A stretch of DNA of 44,737 nucleotides from an uncultured Eubacteriales bacterium (lineage in GTDB: Bacteria > Bacillota > Clostridia > Peptostreptococcales > Anaerovoracaceae): the NCBI GenBank assembly GCA_900540145.1, contig UQEW01000008.1:1-44737 (forward strand), written 5' to 3'. This document shows, in pieces, positions 1 through 8,637 of the stretch. The position numbers and the translations under genes were made by a program. The notes beneath the pieces were generated by a model. It did no database searches. It was not told the DNA's origin and worked only from the letters and a program-made list of their open reading frames with translations. Each line of letters starts with the position of its first letter. The stretch's first letter is position 1.

Positions 1-1
1 A

Positions 2-34
2 TCGTCGGCAGCGTCAGATGTGTATAAGAGACAG
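2..34 (+). other. Illumina Nextera adapter (artefact)
   Basis: These 33 bases match the Nextera Read-1 transposase adapter, ending in the 19-base mosaic end AGATGTGTATAAGAGACAG. The sequence is not genomic and should be trimmed. It introduces an in-frame stop (TAA at 25-27) before the first gene, which makes that gene appear to start inside the window. Confidence 0.97.
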
Positions 35-1974
35 CAGGAGAAGTAGTATATATAGGAACCACTAACGGAACCACCTGCAGCGAGGGGTATACTGCTCAAG
101 AACTTAAGGGAAAAGTGCTGCTTTCCGACTCATCGCTTAGAAGTACATTTACTTTGGCACAAAATGCAGGAGCTGTAGCGATTGCATCGAAAGCCAGCCT
201 GGATGATGTTAATACACCTAAAGACGAAAACGGAAACATAACAGACCCGTTCTACGGATCAGCCAGATACGCTTCCGGAGCCAGTTTGACGACCACGTCA
301 GCGCAGACAGCAACAGGAGAGCCTATCGTTGAATGGCAATTTTCTAACGACCAGTATGATGCTCTTAAAGAACTTTTGGAGAAATCTCAGGAATCTGTAG
401 TTATCAACAGCGTAAGCATAGGAACTACATACGCCATGAACGATAATGATTACGGCAGCAAGGGCCAGGCAATCGCTTTAGCGGAAATAAAAGGCTCCAC
501 AAAACCGGAAGAAAGGATATTCCTCTGCGCCCATGTGCAAGAACCGAGCTCCAATGATAACGCTACAGGCGTTGCAACCCTTTTGGGCATAGCTACAGAA
601 ATGAAAAAGATGATAGATGACGGCACTTTAGAAAGACCTGAGAGGACTATTACATTTATGTGGGGCGACGAAATGCAGATGGCTACGTGCTACATGAATA
701 GTCATTCGGCAGAAAAAGAAAATATAGTCGCAGTGCTTAATCTGGACATGACAGGGGAAGATCCTGATAAGACCGGCGGAGTAATGAGAATAGAGAAAAC
801 TCCTGACCCATCAGCAGTATACAATTACACTTTAGATACCCTTCCATGGGAAGACGGAAGCTATTACGATGAAACTTTTAAAGATTCTGACGGAGAATTC
901 GTAAGATTGCCGGATTCTCATACCCTTTGGGGAGCCGGATCCATCAACGGACTTTTCCAGGAAGGTTTCTACCTTAATGACCTTTACATGTATGCCACAC
1001 AAAATGTAATTGAGCATCATGACAACACTTTCAGAGTAGATGTATGTCCTTACGAGGGCGGCAGCGACCACAGCAGATTCCTTGCTCAAGGCATACCTGC
1101 ACTGTTGACATGGCATTTCTCTGACTATACGTATCATACCTCTGTTGACACTCTGAATATGTCCAGCGCGGATGAAATGGAAAACGTAGGAATAACTTCT
1201 TTGGGAGCTGCGCTGCTTATGGCCAATGCGACCGATGACAACCCGGAATTGGCAGCGGAATTACTGAACGAGGTTAAAACAGCCGCTCTTGAAAGGTTTG
1301 AAATTGAGCAGCAAAATACTCTCAATCATCAAGTTTATGCAAAGAACAACGGAGGAGATTACGCATCTGCTCTGGCCGACGAAAAGGAAGTCTTGGCAGC
1401 ATGGTACGATTGGTATCAAGAAGCAATTCTTTCTGTAGAAGACAGTCTTCTTGAGAGCCCTTCAGCCGAATATAAAGCTTTGCGCAGTCAATATCAATTG
1501 GAGCTGGAACTCAGGTATGACCAGGCGATCAAGTTCGCAGAAGAAATGATAAAAGAGACACCGGGTCATACGTCACTGATTAATGTGCCTGCCGTTTCAG
1601 CTACAGAAGAATCTGATGGCAACATTGAATATTGGTATTGCCAATATTGCGGCAAATATTATGCCGATGCAGAATGCACTCAGGAAATTACCCTTGCGGA
1701 TACCGTGGTAAAATATGTTCCCGAAGAAAATCAGGGAGGTAATGAAGAACCTGGAGATAATGAAAACCCTGGCGACAACCAGCAGCCTGGCACTTCTGAT
1801 GATACCAAGAATCCGGGGGATACTGAAAAGCCTTCAGACACCGGAGATGACAGCAAGACTTCAGAAACTCCTAAGACCGGTGACGAAGGTATGATGGCAT
1901 TTCTGTTAATACTGATGACTTCGGCAGCTGCAGGAGGCGTTGTGTGGAAGAAGAGGAGAAACAGCCAGTTATAA
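35..1974 (+). CDS. Wall-anchored M28 family metallopeptidase with PA domain, 5' truncated
   Basis: Reading frame is open from the adapter junction to the stop at 1974; the N-terminus is lost at the contig edge, so the GTG at 115 is only an internal codon. The first ~60 visible residues look like a protease-associated (PA) domain (GKVLLSDSS, then an NAGAVAI stretch). The M28 zinc-peptidase core follows: His codon at 532, Asp at 556 (NDNATG), a GDE acidic pair at 667-672, NLDM with Asp at 745, and a C-terminal His at 1135 in YHTSVDT. Next come a Cys-containing module with a YWYCQYCGKYY stretch common in clostridial surface proteins, a Pro/Gly/Asp/Glu-rich wall-spanning linker, and a sorting signal: PKTG, a hydrophobic segment and a KKRR tail. 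This implies an exported aminopeptidase-like enzyme attached by sortase. The motif lacks the Leu of classical LPXTG. Substrate unknown. Confidence 0.85.
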
Positions 1975-1984
1975 TCTTTAAGCC

Positions 1985-2019
1985 CAAGAGCTGCAAGACA
2001 TCACATCTTGCAGCTCTTG
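1985..2019. terminator. Bidirectional hairpin between convergent genes
   Basis: A perfect 14-bp stem (1985-1998 with 2006-2019) around a 7-base loop lies between the stops of the M28 gene and deoC. There is no strong T tract on either side, so it may act as a weak shared terminator or as a 3'-end stabiliser. Confidence 0.6.
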
Positions 2020-2047
2020 AGCCATTACATTATCAAATTGTAAATCG

Positions 2048-2716
2048 CTAATGATTTTCAGATTCTACTATGCTGACAGAAGCGCTGGCGCCTATACGGT
2101 CAGCACCTGCTTTTATCATTTCCATAGTGGTTTGATAGTCTCTGATACCGCCGCTGGCTTTCACTTGAAGTCTGTCTCCGACTACAGATTTCATCAAAGC
2201 TACGTCTTCTTTTGTGGCTCCGCCTGTGGAAAAACCGGTAGACGTTTTTACGAAAGCAGCTCCGGCTTCTTCAGAAAGCTGACAGGCTTTTATCTTTTCG
2301 TCATCTGTTAAAAGACAAGTCTCGATGATTACTTTTACGATTGCGCTATATTTGGCAGCAACATCTACTATAGCTTTAATATCGCTTTTCACTAAATCAT
2401 AATTCGCATCTTTTAAAGCGCCTATATTTATTACCATATCTATTTCTCCGGCGCCGTCTTTGCAAGCTTCTTCAGTTTCAAAAACTTTTGAAGCAGTAGT
2501 GCCTGCGCCTAGAGGAAAGCCTATGACCGCAGCTATTTTTACATCTGAGCCTTTAAGGATATCTGCGCATTTATGCACGTTGCATCCGTTGACACATACA
2601 GAATAGAATTGATATTTCAAGGCTTCCTGACATAATTGCTCTATTTGAGCTTGAGTAGCGTCGGCTTTTAAAAGTGTATGATCAAAGTATTTATTTAATG
2701 GCTTTTTTGTATTCAT
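2048..2716 (-). CDS. deoC: Deoxyribose-phosphate aldolase
   Basis: 222-residue class I aldolase that cleaves 2-deoxyribose 5-phosphate to glyceraldehyde 3-phosphate and acetaldehyde in deoxynucleoside catabolism; cytosolic. The family signature is clear: the N-terminal DHTLLKADAT segment, GFPLGAG, GEIDMVINIGAL, the Schiff-base lysine in VKTSTGF and the second lysine in VKASGGIR. Length is normal for the bacterial family. ATG at 2716 is chosen because AGGAGG sits 7 bases upstream; a GTG six bases earlier would leave only one base of spacing. It is monocistronic, and its promoter shares a -35 element with the divergent operon. Confidence 0.95.
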   Translation of the reverse strand: MNTKKPLNKYFDHTLLKADATQAQIEQLCQEALKYQFYSVCVNGCNVHKCADILKGSDVKIAAVIGFPLGAGTTASKVFETEEACKDGAGEIDMVINIGALKDANYDLVKSDIKAIVDVAAKYSAIVKVIIETCLLTDDEKIKACQLSEEAGAAFVKTSTGFSTGGATKEDVALMKSVVGDRLQVKASGGIRDYQTTMEMIKAGADRIGASASVSIVESENH

Positions 2717-2736
2717 AATCACACCTCCTGTAAATC

Positions 2737-2788
2737 ATTATAACATCAGGTATTTCGTATTGCAACTAAGCGGATTTATGCATATAAT
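2737..2788. promoter_or_regulatory. Overlapping divergent promoters sharing one -35 hexamer
   Basis: The self-complementary hexamer TTGCAA at 2760-2765 serves as -35 in both directions. On the minus strand it is followed after 17 bases by TATAAT (2737-2742, read as ATTATA on plus) for deoC. On the plus strand it is followed after 17 bases by TATAAT (2783-2788) for the small-membrane-protein/DUF3842 pair. Both spacings are ideal for the housekeeping sigma factor. Confidence 0.7.
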
Positions 2789-2856
2789 AAATAAAGACAG
2801 AAAATCTTAGAGACAGGCGGCAGTTGTGCCTGTCGTTTTGAATCAATGAGGTGAAA

Positions 2857-3360
2857 ATGGAAAGGTCGGAAAGAAAAATAAAAATTCTGGAAGCAATCAG
2901 ATGGATGGGCATTTTGCCGTCCATAATAATATATTTGGCCATTAATGGGCTTTTCCCTAACTGGCTTACTGTAGTGATTACCGTAGGATTCGTATTTGGC
3001 TTTCTTATCATATGTAATTCTGAAAAAAAGAGAGTTTTGTGTGATGATATAGTTAAAGACATTAGAGGCGCTCTGAAGCGTGCAGGTCACAAAGACGCAG
3101 TATTCGAAGTAAAACTTATGAAGATAGGCATTGTCATAAGGGTATATTTGATAAGAGCCAGACAAAAATCAGCCATATGCAGTAAATCCATAGTAAGCAG
3201 CATTTCAAAAGGCTGGTATAAGCGCTATGTATGCGCCACACAAATAGTAGATCTGGATAATGAGTCAGATGTTAAAGAAGCTCAATTAATGCTAAATGAA
3301 GATTTGTGGGCAGACATAAGAAAAAAGGCTGGAAAGGGGAGAGAAAATAAAAATAAATGA
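2857..3360 (+). CDS. Hypothetical membrane protein with two N-terminal TM segments
   Basis: 167 residues, family not recognised. A short basic N-terminus leads into two hydrophobic stretches, about residues 13-33 (ILPSIIIYLAINGLF) and 37-54 (LTVVITVGFVFGFLIIC). A positively charged cytoplasmic region of about 110 residues follows, without a motif I can name. ATG at 2857 has GAGGTG just upstream; GTG at 2851 is part of that ribosome site, so it is less likely. The 3' end overlaps the DUF3842 gene by four bases (ATGA), so the two are translationally coupled and probably work together. Confidence 0.75.
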   Translation: MERSERKIKILEAIRWMGILPSIIIYLAINGLFPNWLTVVITVGFVFGFLIICNSEKKRVLCDDIVKDIRGALKRAGHKDAVFEVKLMKIGIVIRVYLIRARQKSAICSKSIVSSISKGWYKRYVCATQIVDLDNESDVKEAQLMLNEDLWADIRKKAGKGRENKNK

Positions 3361-3770
3361 AAAAAATCTTAATTATAGACGGACAAGGCGGTATGTTGGG
3401 AAAACAGCTGGTGGAAGATGTGAAAAAGATATTGCCGGAATCGGAAGTTATAGCGGTAGGTACTAATATAATAGCCACAAACAGTATGCTAAAAGCCGGA
3501 GCCGATAACGGAGCTACAGGAGAAAACGCCGTAGTGGTATGCGCGCGAACAGCGGATATAATAGTAGGACCTGTAGGAATAGCCATAGCAGACTCATTGC
3601 TGGGGGAGATAACGCCGCAGATGGCAGCGGCAGTAGGACAAAGCAACGCAAAAAAAGTCTTGATTCCCGTCAATAAATGTAATAATATAATAGTTGGCGT
3701 CGGTGACAAGAAAACGTCGGAACTTATAAACGACGCTATAGAAACCATTGAGGAGATCAGCAGAAGCTGA
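3357..3770 (+). CDS. DUF3842 family protein
   Basis: 137 residues matching the DUF3842 pattern: an N-terminal IIDGQGGMLGKQL segment like a nucleotide-binding beta-alpha turn, then GTNIIATNSMLKAGA, a GPVGIAIADSL stretch and a C-terminal region with VPVNKCNN-like spacing (here IPVNKCNNIIVGVG). Members are small soluble proteins of unknown function, common in Clostridia. It overlaps the preceding membrane-protein gene by four bases and is followed by a terminator, so the two genes form a closed operon. Confidence 0.8.
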   Translation: MKKILIIDGQGGMLGKQLVEDVKKILPESEVIAVGTNIIATNSMLKAGADNGATGENAVVVCARTADIIVGPVGIAIADSLLGEITPQMAAAVGQSNAKKVLIPVNKCNNIIVGVGDKKTSELINDAIETIEEISRS

Positions 3771-3785
3771 AGATTTATACCAGAA

Positions 3786-3832
3786 GGTACAAGCACTCCA
3801 GAAGGAGTTATGGCTTGTATCTTTTATTTTTT
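3786..3832 (+). terminator. Rho-independent terminator after DUF3842 gene
   Basis: Two stacked stems, GGTACAAGC/GCTTGTATC (3786-3794 with 3813-3821, one G-T pair) and ACTCC/GGAGT (3795-3799 with 3804-3808), with a four-base bulge, then a run of T interrupted by one A. Confidence 0.8.
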
Positions 3833-3851
3833 GTAAAAGGAGAACTCTTAA

Positions 3852-4385
3852 ATGACTAACGAAAAACACAACATTAAAAATTTAACGCTGGCAGCCCTCT
3901 GCTTGGCTATAGCTCTATTGCTGCCATTTCTTACGGCACAGATCCAGACCATAGGCAATATGCTCTGCCCTATGCATATACCTATTTTTTTGTGTGCCTA
4001 TATTTGCGGCTGGAAATGGGCTTCGGCAGTGGGATTTGTTGCACCTCTGCTCAGATACTTCTTGTTCGGCATGCCGCCGCTTATGCCTACAGGATGGGCT
4101 ATGGCATTTGAACTTTTGACATATGGTCTCGTAGCAGGGTTATTGTACAAAGCTCTTCCGAAAAAAACCATTAACATTTATGTGTCCCTTATCATATCAA
4201 TGATAGCAGGAAGGGTAGTATGGGGCGTTGTGAGGTTGATAATCGCAGGAGTCGTAAGCACTCCGTTTACATGGCAGATGTTCATAGGCGGAGCAGTTCT
4301 TGAGGCAATCCCTGGTATAATATTACATATAATCCTTATACCTGTTATCGTATTGGCCTTGAAAAAAGCCAAGCTCATTGCTTAG
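3852..4385 (+). CDS. ECF transporter S component-like membrane protein
   Basis: 177 residues, almost wholly hydrophobic, with about six predicted membrane segments. The start (KNLTLAALCLAIALLLPF), the QIQTIGNMLCPMHIPIFLCAYICGW stretch and the charged-residue-poor core resemble the substrate-binding S subunits of energy-coupling factor vitamin importers. The shared EcfA/EcfT energising module is not in this window, so it would act in trans. No riboswitch is visible upstream to name the vitamin. AAAGGAG precedes the ATG by about ten bases. It is flanked by terminators and appears monocistronic. ThiW- or PanT-like specificity is possible but not supported. Confidence 0.7.
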   Translation: MTNEKHNIKNLTLAALCLAIALLLPFLTAQIQTIGNMLCPMHIPIFLCAYICGWKWASAVGFVAPLLRYFLFGMPPLMPTGWAMAFELLTYGLVAGLLYKALPKKTINIYVSLIISMIAGRVVWGVVRLIIAGVVSTPFTWQMFIGGAVLEAIPGIILHIILIPVIVLALKKAKLIA

Positions 4386-4422
4386 GACAAAAGCCGGGCG
4401 TAAATAAATAATGAAAAAAAAT

Positions 4423-4448
4423 GGTCGGCAAGCGCCGACTGTTTTTTG
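4423..4448 (+). terminator. Rho-independent terminator after S component
   Basis: Stem GTCGGC/GCCGAC (4424-4429 with 4434-4439), AAGC loop, then TGTTTTTTG. The stem can extend through the A run upstream pairing with the T run. Confidence 0.85.
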
Positions 4449-4467
4449 TTTAAATCACCAAAATTAA

Positions 4468-4496
4468 TTGAATTTTTCAGGGTCTTGTAATATAAT
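4468..4496 (+). promoter_or_regulatory. Sigma-A-type promoter for aspartate kinase operon
   Basis: TTGAAT (4468-4473), 17-base spacer, TATAAT (4491-4496), about 49 bases upstream of the chosen ATG. No lysine riboswitch structure is visible in the short leader. Confidence 0.75.
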
Positions 4497-4544
4497 ATAG
4501 TTTCAAGTTACATAAGATTTTTGAGAGGAAGGAAACACCTGGAA

Positions 4545-5876
4545 ATGGGCATAAAAGTAGCAAAATTCGGAGGTTCATCTGTTGCTGACGGAATACAGTT
4601 GACAAAGACTAAGAAGATAATAGAGCAGGATCCGGATAGAAGATATATAGTAGTATCGGCTCCCGGCAAAAGATTTGAGGGAGATAACAAGATTACAGAT
4701 TTATTGTATCTGTGCAAGACCCATATAGATCATAATCTTCCGTATGACCAGATATTTCAAGTTGTTGCTGATAGATTTATGGCCGTCGAAGTCAACTTAG
4801 GCGTAGACGTAGATTTACTTAGCTATTTTGATGAAATAAGGGAAAATCTGAGACATAATCCCAGTGCAGATTATATAGCGTCAAGGGGAGAATTTTTGAG
4901 CGCTGTATTGACGGCAGCATTCTTGGGATTTGACTTTGTAGACACGGCGCCTCTTATAAAATTTGACAGCAGAGGCAAAATTATGATGGAGGAAACGGAT
5001 CAGGCTTTAAGAGAAGAACTTTTAAAGCATGAGAAAGCCGTTCTTCCGGGATTTTACGGTTCAACGCCTGATGGAAAAATAAAGACATTCTCCAGAGGAG
5101 GTTCGGACATAACGGGAGCTCTTGTGGCTAGAGCACTAAAAGCAGATGTTTATGAAAACTGGACTGATGTGTCAGGATTTTTAATGGCTGACCCAAGAAT
5201 AGTCAAAAACCCTAAACAGATAAAGATGATTTCATATAAAGAGTTGCGCGAGCTTTCTTATATGGGAGCAGGCGTGCTTCACGAAGATGCAATTTATCCT
5301 GCCAGAATGGCCAATGTACCTATTAATATTAAGAACACCAATGCGCCGGAAGATTTCGGCACTATGATAGTAGGAGAAGCTGATTTTGAAGAATCGCCTT
5401 CCAAAAGCAGGATAGTTACAGGTATTGCAGGAAGCAAGGACTTTACTGTAGTAGCTCTTTATAAAAATATGATGAGCAGCGAACGTGGATTTGTGAGAAG
5501 AATATTGGGAATATTGGACGACTATGATATAAACTTTGAACATTTACCCAGCGGCATAGATACCGTTTCAGTCGTAATGTCCAACAAATCCATAGGAGAT
5601 AGATTAGACGAAGTCTTGGACGCCTTTCGCTCGAGACTTAGACCTGACAGCATAGATGTAATTGAAAACATTTCATTGATAGCCACTGTAGGACGCAGGA
5701 TGTCATACAGATCAGGCGTAGCAGCCAGACTTTTCGGCGCGTTGGCAGAGGCTAAGGTCAACATACGTATGATTGAACAAGGGTCCAGTGAAATGAATAT
5801 TATAGTAGGAGTTGAAAATAAAGATTTTGAAAAAGCTGTAAGAGCTATTTATGACGCTTTCTGCGAGGAGGTGTAA
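4545..5876 (+). CDS. Aspartate kinase
   Basis: 443 residues. Phosphorylates L-aspartate, the first step toward lysine, threonine and methionine. The amino-acid-kinase domain opens with KVAKFGGSSVADG, then VVSAPGKR, SRGEFLSA and the FSRGGSDITGALVA substrate loop, with DVSGFLMADPR further on. The C-terminal ~145 residues form two ACT regulatory domains (ends with EGSSEMNIIVGV-like QGSSEMNIIVGV). ATG 4545 is used because AGGAAGG lies 11 bases upstream and the protein then begins at the conserved first strand; a TTG at 4521 has no ribosome site. The gene stands first in a run with the kinase-like gene 3 bases downstream, not with other lysine genes. Which of the paralogous symbols (lysC, thrA-type) applies cannot be decided. 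Confidence 0.93.
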   Translation: MGIKVAKFGGSSVADGIQLTKTKKIIEQDPDRRYIVVSAPGKRFEGDNKITDLLYLCKTHIDHNLPYDQIFQVVADRFMAVEVNLGVDVDLLSYFDEIRENLRHNPSADYIASRGEFLSAVLTAAFLGFDFVDTAPLIKFDSRGKIMMEETDQALREELLKHEKAVLPGFYGSTPDGKIKTFSRGGSDITGALVARALKADVYENWTDVSGFLMADPRIVKNPKQIKMISYKELRELSYMGAGVLHEDAIYPARMANVPINIKNTNAPEDFGTMIVGEADFEESPSKSRIVTGIAGSKDFTVVALYKNMMSSERGFVRRILGILDDYDINFEHLPSGIDTVSVVMSNKSIGDRLDEVLDAFRSRLRPDSIDVIENISLIATVGRRMSYRSGVAARLFGALAEAKVNIRMIEQGSSEMNIIVGVENKDFEKAVRAIYDAFCEEV

Positions 5877-5879
5877 TCT

Positions 5880-6494
5880 ATGAAAAAACTCGTAACCATT
5901 AGCAGAGAATACGGCAGCGGAGGAAGGATAATAGGAAAGTTGCTGGCTGAAAAGCTTGACGTTCCGTTCTATGACAAGGAAATAATAGAAATAGCGGCCA
6001 AAGAAAGCGGCTTCTCTAAGGAACTGATGGAAGAGTCGGAACTAAAAGCGAAAAACAGTTTCGCTTACAGCCTTTCATCAATGTCTTCTTTTGGTGAAGG
6101 AATAGGAGCCAATATGTTATCTGTCAATGAAAGAATGTTTATTGCGCAATTCCAAGTAATCAGGGAGATAGGCGAGAAGGGCGAAGCTGTCATAGTGGGC
6201 AGATGTGCTGATTACGTGCTTAAAGATTTTCCCGGCGTGACCAATGCTTTTATTTACGGTGAATATGATGACAGAGTAAAACGAGCTATAGAAAAATACG
6301 GTGTGAGTGAAAGAGAGGCAGACGACAAGGTATCTTCTTATGATAAGGCTCGTGCCAATTACTATAATTATCATACCGGAAGAAAATGGGGGGACTATAG
6401 AAATTATAATTTATCCATTGACAGCAGTTATATTGACGAAGATGAAGCAGCTTGCCTTATAGCTGATTATGTTGAAAGGAGAAGTTACCGATGA
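5880..6494 (+). CDS. Cytidylate kinase-like family protein
   Basis: 204 residues. The N-terminus VTISREYGSGGRIIGKLLAE matches the P-loop of the cytidylate-kinase-like group (Pfam Cytidylate_kin2), which differs from true Cmk in the loop and is of unproven substrate. Later motifs include VIVGRCADYVL and the arginine-containing VKRAIEKYGVSEREADDKV lid, followed by NYYNYHTGRKWGD, typical of the group. GAGGTG precedes the start, three bases after the aspartate kinase stop. The next small gene starts inside its stop codon. Confidence 0.85.
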   Translation: MKKLVTISREYGSGGRIIGKLLAEKLDVPFYDKEIIEIAAKESGFSKELMEESELKAKNSFAYSLSSMSSFGEGIGANMLSVNERMFIAQFQVIREIGEKGEAVIVGRCADYVLKDFPGVTNAFIYGEYDDRVKRAIEKYGVSEREADDKVSSYDKARANYYNYHTGRKWGDYRNYNLSIDSSYIDEDEAACLIADYVERRSYR

Positions 6495-6646
6495 TGAAGG
6501 GAATATTAGAAGGGAAAGAAATTAAATACGGTGGAAAGGTACTCGGCAATAAAAAGCTGCTGGCCATTGCCGGCGCCGGCCTGGCTGTAGGAGTGGCCAC
6601 TGTGGTGGTTTTAGACAAACTGGTAAAAAAATCCAAAGAAGCTTAA
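6491..6646 (+). CDS. Small single-pass membrane peptide, 51 residues
   Basis: ATG at 6491 overlaps the previous stop (ATGA) and has AAAGGAG nine bases upstream. The product has a basic amphipathic start (GILEGKEIKYGGKVLGNKK), one hydrophobic segment of about 19 residues rich in Ala/Gly/Val (LLAIAGAGLAVGVATVVVL) and a lysine-rich tail (DKLVKKSKEA). No family is recognised. Coupling to the upstream kinase-like gene and the good ribosome site argue for a real gene despite its size; it could be a small protein of the inner face of the membrane. Confidence 0.7.
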   Translation: MMKGILEGKEIKYGGKVLGNKKLLAIAGAGLAVGVATVVVLDKLVKKSKEA

Positions 6647-6669
6647 AATAGAAGGAGAGATACTTTAAG

Positions 6670-8601
6670 ATGACAGACAAAAAGGAAACTTATTATATAA
6701 CTACGCCTATTTATTATCCCAGCTCTAATCTGCATATAGGACATACTTATTGCACAGTTATGGCTGATGCTATGGCCAGGTTTAAAAGACTGTGCGGCTA
6801 TGATGTCCATTTTCTTACAGGTACCGATGAGCACGGACAGAAGATAGAAACTTTAGCTGAGGCTAAAGGCGTAACACCTCAGGCTTATGTGGATGAAATA
6901 GTCGAAGGCATTAAAAAGCTTTGGGAAACTATGGAAATATCCTATGACGATTTTATCCGTACGACAGAACCTAGGCATGTGAAAAGAGTACAAGCTATTT
7001 TTATGAAGATGTATGAAAACGGCGACATATATAAAGGCGAATACGAGGGCCTCTATTGTACTCCTTGCGAATCTTTCTGGACTGAAAGCCAGCTGGTCAA
7101 CGGCTGCTGCCCTGACTGCGGACGCCCGGTAACTGCTGCTAAGGAAGAGGCGTATTTCTTTAAACTGTCAAAATACGCTGATAAGCTTTTGGAACTGTTC
7201 GAGACTAATCCTTCATTTCTGCAGCCGGAAAGCAGAAGAAATGAGATGATTTCCTTTATAAAACAGGGCCTGGATGACCTCTGCATTTCAAGATCCACCT
7301 TTGATTGGGGCATACCTGTGCCTATCGATGAAAAACATGTCATCTACGTATGGCTGGATGCACTTACCAACTATATTACAGCCCTTGGCTATCCGGACGA
7401 TCCGGAACTTTATAACAAGTATTGGCCTGCCAACGTTCATCTGGTAGGCAAAGAAATAGTCAGATTCCATTCGATAATCTGGCCTGCTATGCTGATGAGC
7501 GCCGGTCTGCCGCTGCCTAAGCAGGTTCTGGGGCATGGATGGCTGCTTCTCGGCGGAGAGAAGGTATCCAAGTCCAAAGCTGCCAAAGGCAATGACGTAG
7601 TTGATCCTGTAATATTGATTGAGCGTTACGGCATAGACGCATTGAAATATTTCTTGCTCCGCGAATATACTTTTGGTCAGGACGGAGTATTTACCAATGA
7701 AGTTATGCTTAAGCGCATGAACTATGATTTGGCCAACGACCTTGGCAATCTGGTGTCCAGGACGGTTTCCATGATAGAAAAGTATTGCGGAGGAACCGTT
7801 CCTAAGGCGACCACTTCCGATGATATAGATGAGGATTTGAAGAGGATAGCTGTAGGCGCTGCTTCTAAAGTTGAGGAGCAGATGGACAAATTTGCATTCA
7901 ACATGGCTCTTGAGGAAATTTGGATATTGGTAAGACGTGCCAATAAGTATATCGATGAAAAATCTCCTTGGGTTTTGGCAAAAGATGAGAGCAAGAAGGC
8001 TGAGCTTGATACGGTTATGCACAATTTGGCTGAGTCCATCAGGATAATATCCATCCTCATTCATCCGTTCATGCATACTACCAGCAAAGAGATAAGGAAG
8101 CAGATGGGATTATGGTATGCAGATGTGGTATGGAAAGACGCCTTCACTTTTGAAATGATGGATGGCGAACAGGTTAAAAAAGGAAATCCTATTTTCCCTA
8201 GACTTGATATCGAAAAGGAGCTGGAGGAATTGCAGTCGCTGAACAAGCCTGCAGAACCGGAAAACGTACCTCTCCAATTGAAACCTGAGATAACTTACGA
8301 TGATTTTGACAAAATAGATTTCCGCGTAGGAACTATCGTAAAAGCGGAAAAACATCCTAAGGCTGATAAGCTGCTGGTATTCCAGGTCAAGCTGGGAACG
8401 GAACTGCGTCAGGTAATAAGCGGCGTAGCAGGTTCATTCAAGCCTGAGGAAATGGTAGGAAAGAAAGTAATCGTCGTTGCAAATCTTAAACCTCGTCAGC
8501 TTCGCGGCATGGAATCCAAGGGAATGCTCCTTTTTGCCGACAACGGAGAGCGTGTTGAAATTGTAACGACTTCAGCACCTGACGGAGAAGTTGTAAGTTA
8601 A
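6670..8601 (+). CDS. metG: Methionyl-tRNA synthetase
   Basis: 643 residues. Charges initiator and elongator tRNA-Met. Class I motifs are present: HIGH at residues 22-25 (HIGHTYC) and the KMSKS loop as KVSKSKA near residue 298. A connective-peptide zinc knuckle is visible as CTPCESFW plus CPDCGRP near 129-147. The C-terminal ~100 residues (from DFDKIDFRVGTIVKAEKHP) form the EMAP/CsaA-type tRNA-binding domain used for dimerisation. GAAGGAGAG precedes the ATG. No T-box leader is seen, consistent with its place inside a run of genes. tatD follows, as in many Firmicutes. Confidence 0.97.
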   Translation: MTDKKETYYITTPIYYPSSNLHIGHTYCTVMADAMARFKRLCGYDVHFLTGTDEHGQKIETLAEAKGVTPQAYVDEIVEGIKKLWETMEISYDDFIRTTEPRHVKRVQAIFMKMYENGDIYKGEYEGLYCTPCESFWTESQLVNGCCPDCGRPVTAAKEEAYFFKLSKYADKLLELFETNPSFLQPESRRNEMISFIKQGLDDLCISRSTFDWGIPVPIDEKHVIYVWLDALTNYITALGYPDDPELYNKYWPANVHLVGKEIVRFHSIIWPAMLMSAGLPLPKQVLGHGWLLLGGEKVSKSKAAKGNDVVDPVILIERYGIDALKYFLLREYTFGQDGVFTNEVMLKRMNYDLANDLGNLVSRTVSMIEKYCGGTVPKATTSDDIDEDLKRIAVGAASKVEEQMDKFAFNMALEEIWILVRRANKYIDEKSPWVLAKDESKKAELDTVMHNLAESIRIISILIHPFMHTTSKEIRKQMGLWYADVVWKDAFTFEMMDGEQVKKGNPIFPRLDIEKELEELQSLNKPAEPENVPLQLKPEITYDDFDKIDFRVGTIVKAEKHPKADKLLVFQVKLGTELRQVISGVAGSFKPEEMVGKKVIVVANLKPRQLRGMESKGMLLFADNGERVEIVTTSAPDGEVVS

Positions 8602-8637
8602 TTGAAATAAAAGTTTTACGCGATGGAGAAGAAGATA

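Noticed and set aside
6500..6669. T-box leader for metG
   Set aside because: The space is coding for the 51-residue peptide plus 23 bases; no T-box sequence is visible.
7288..8076. 262-residue open frame on the minus strand
   Set aside because: It lies wholly inside metG in antisense, has no ribosome site and no recognisable motif; a by-product of metG codon use.
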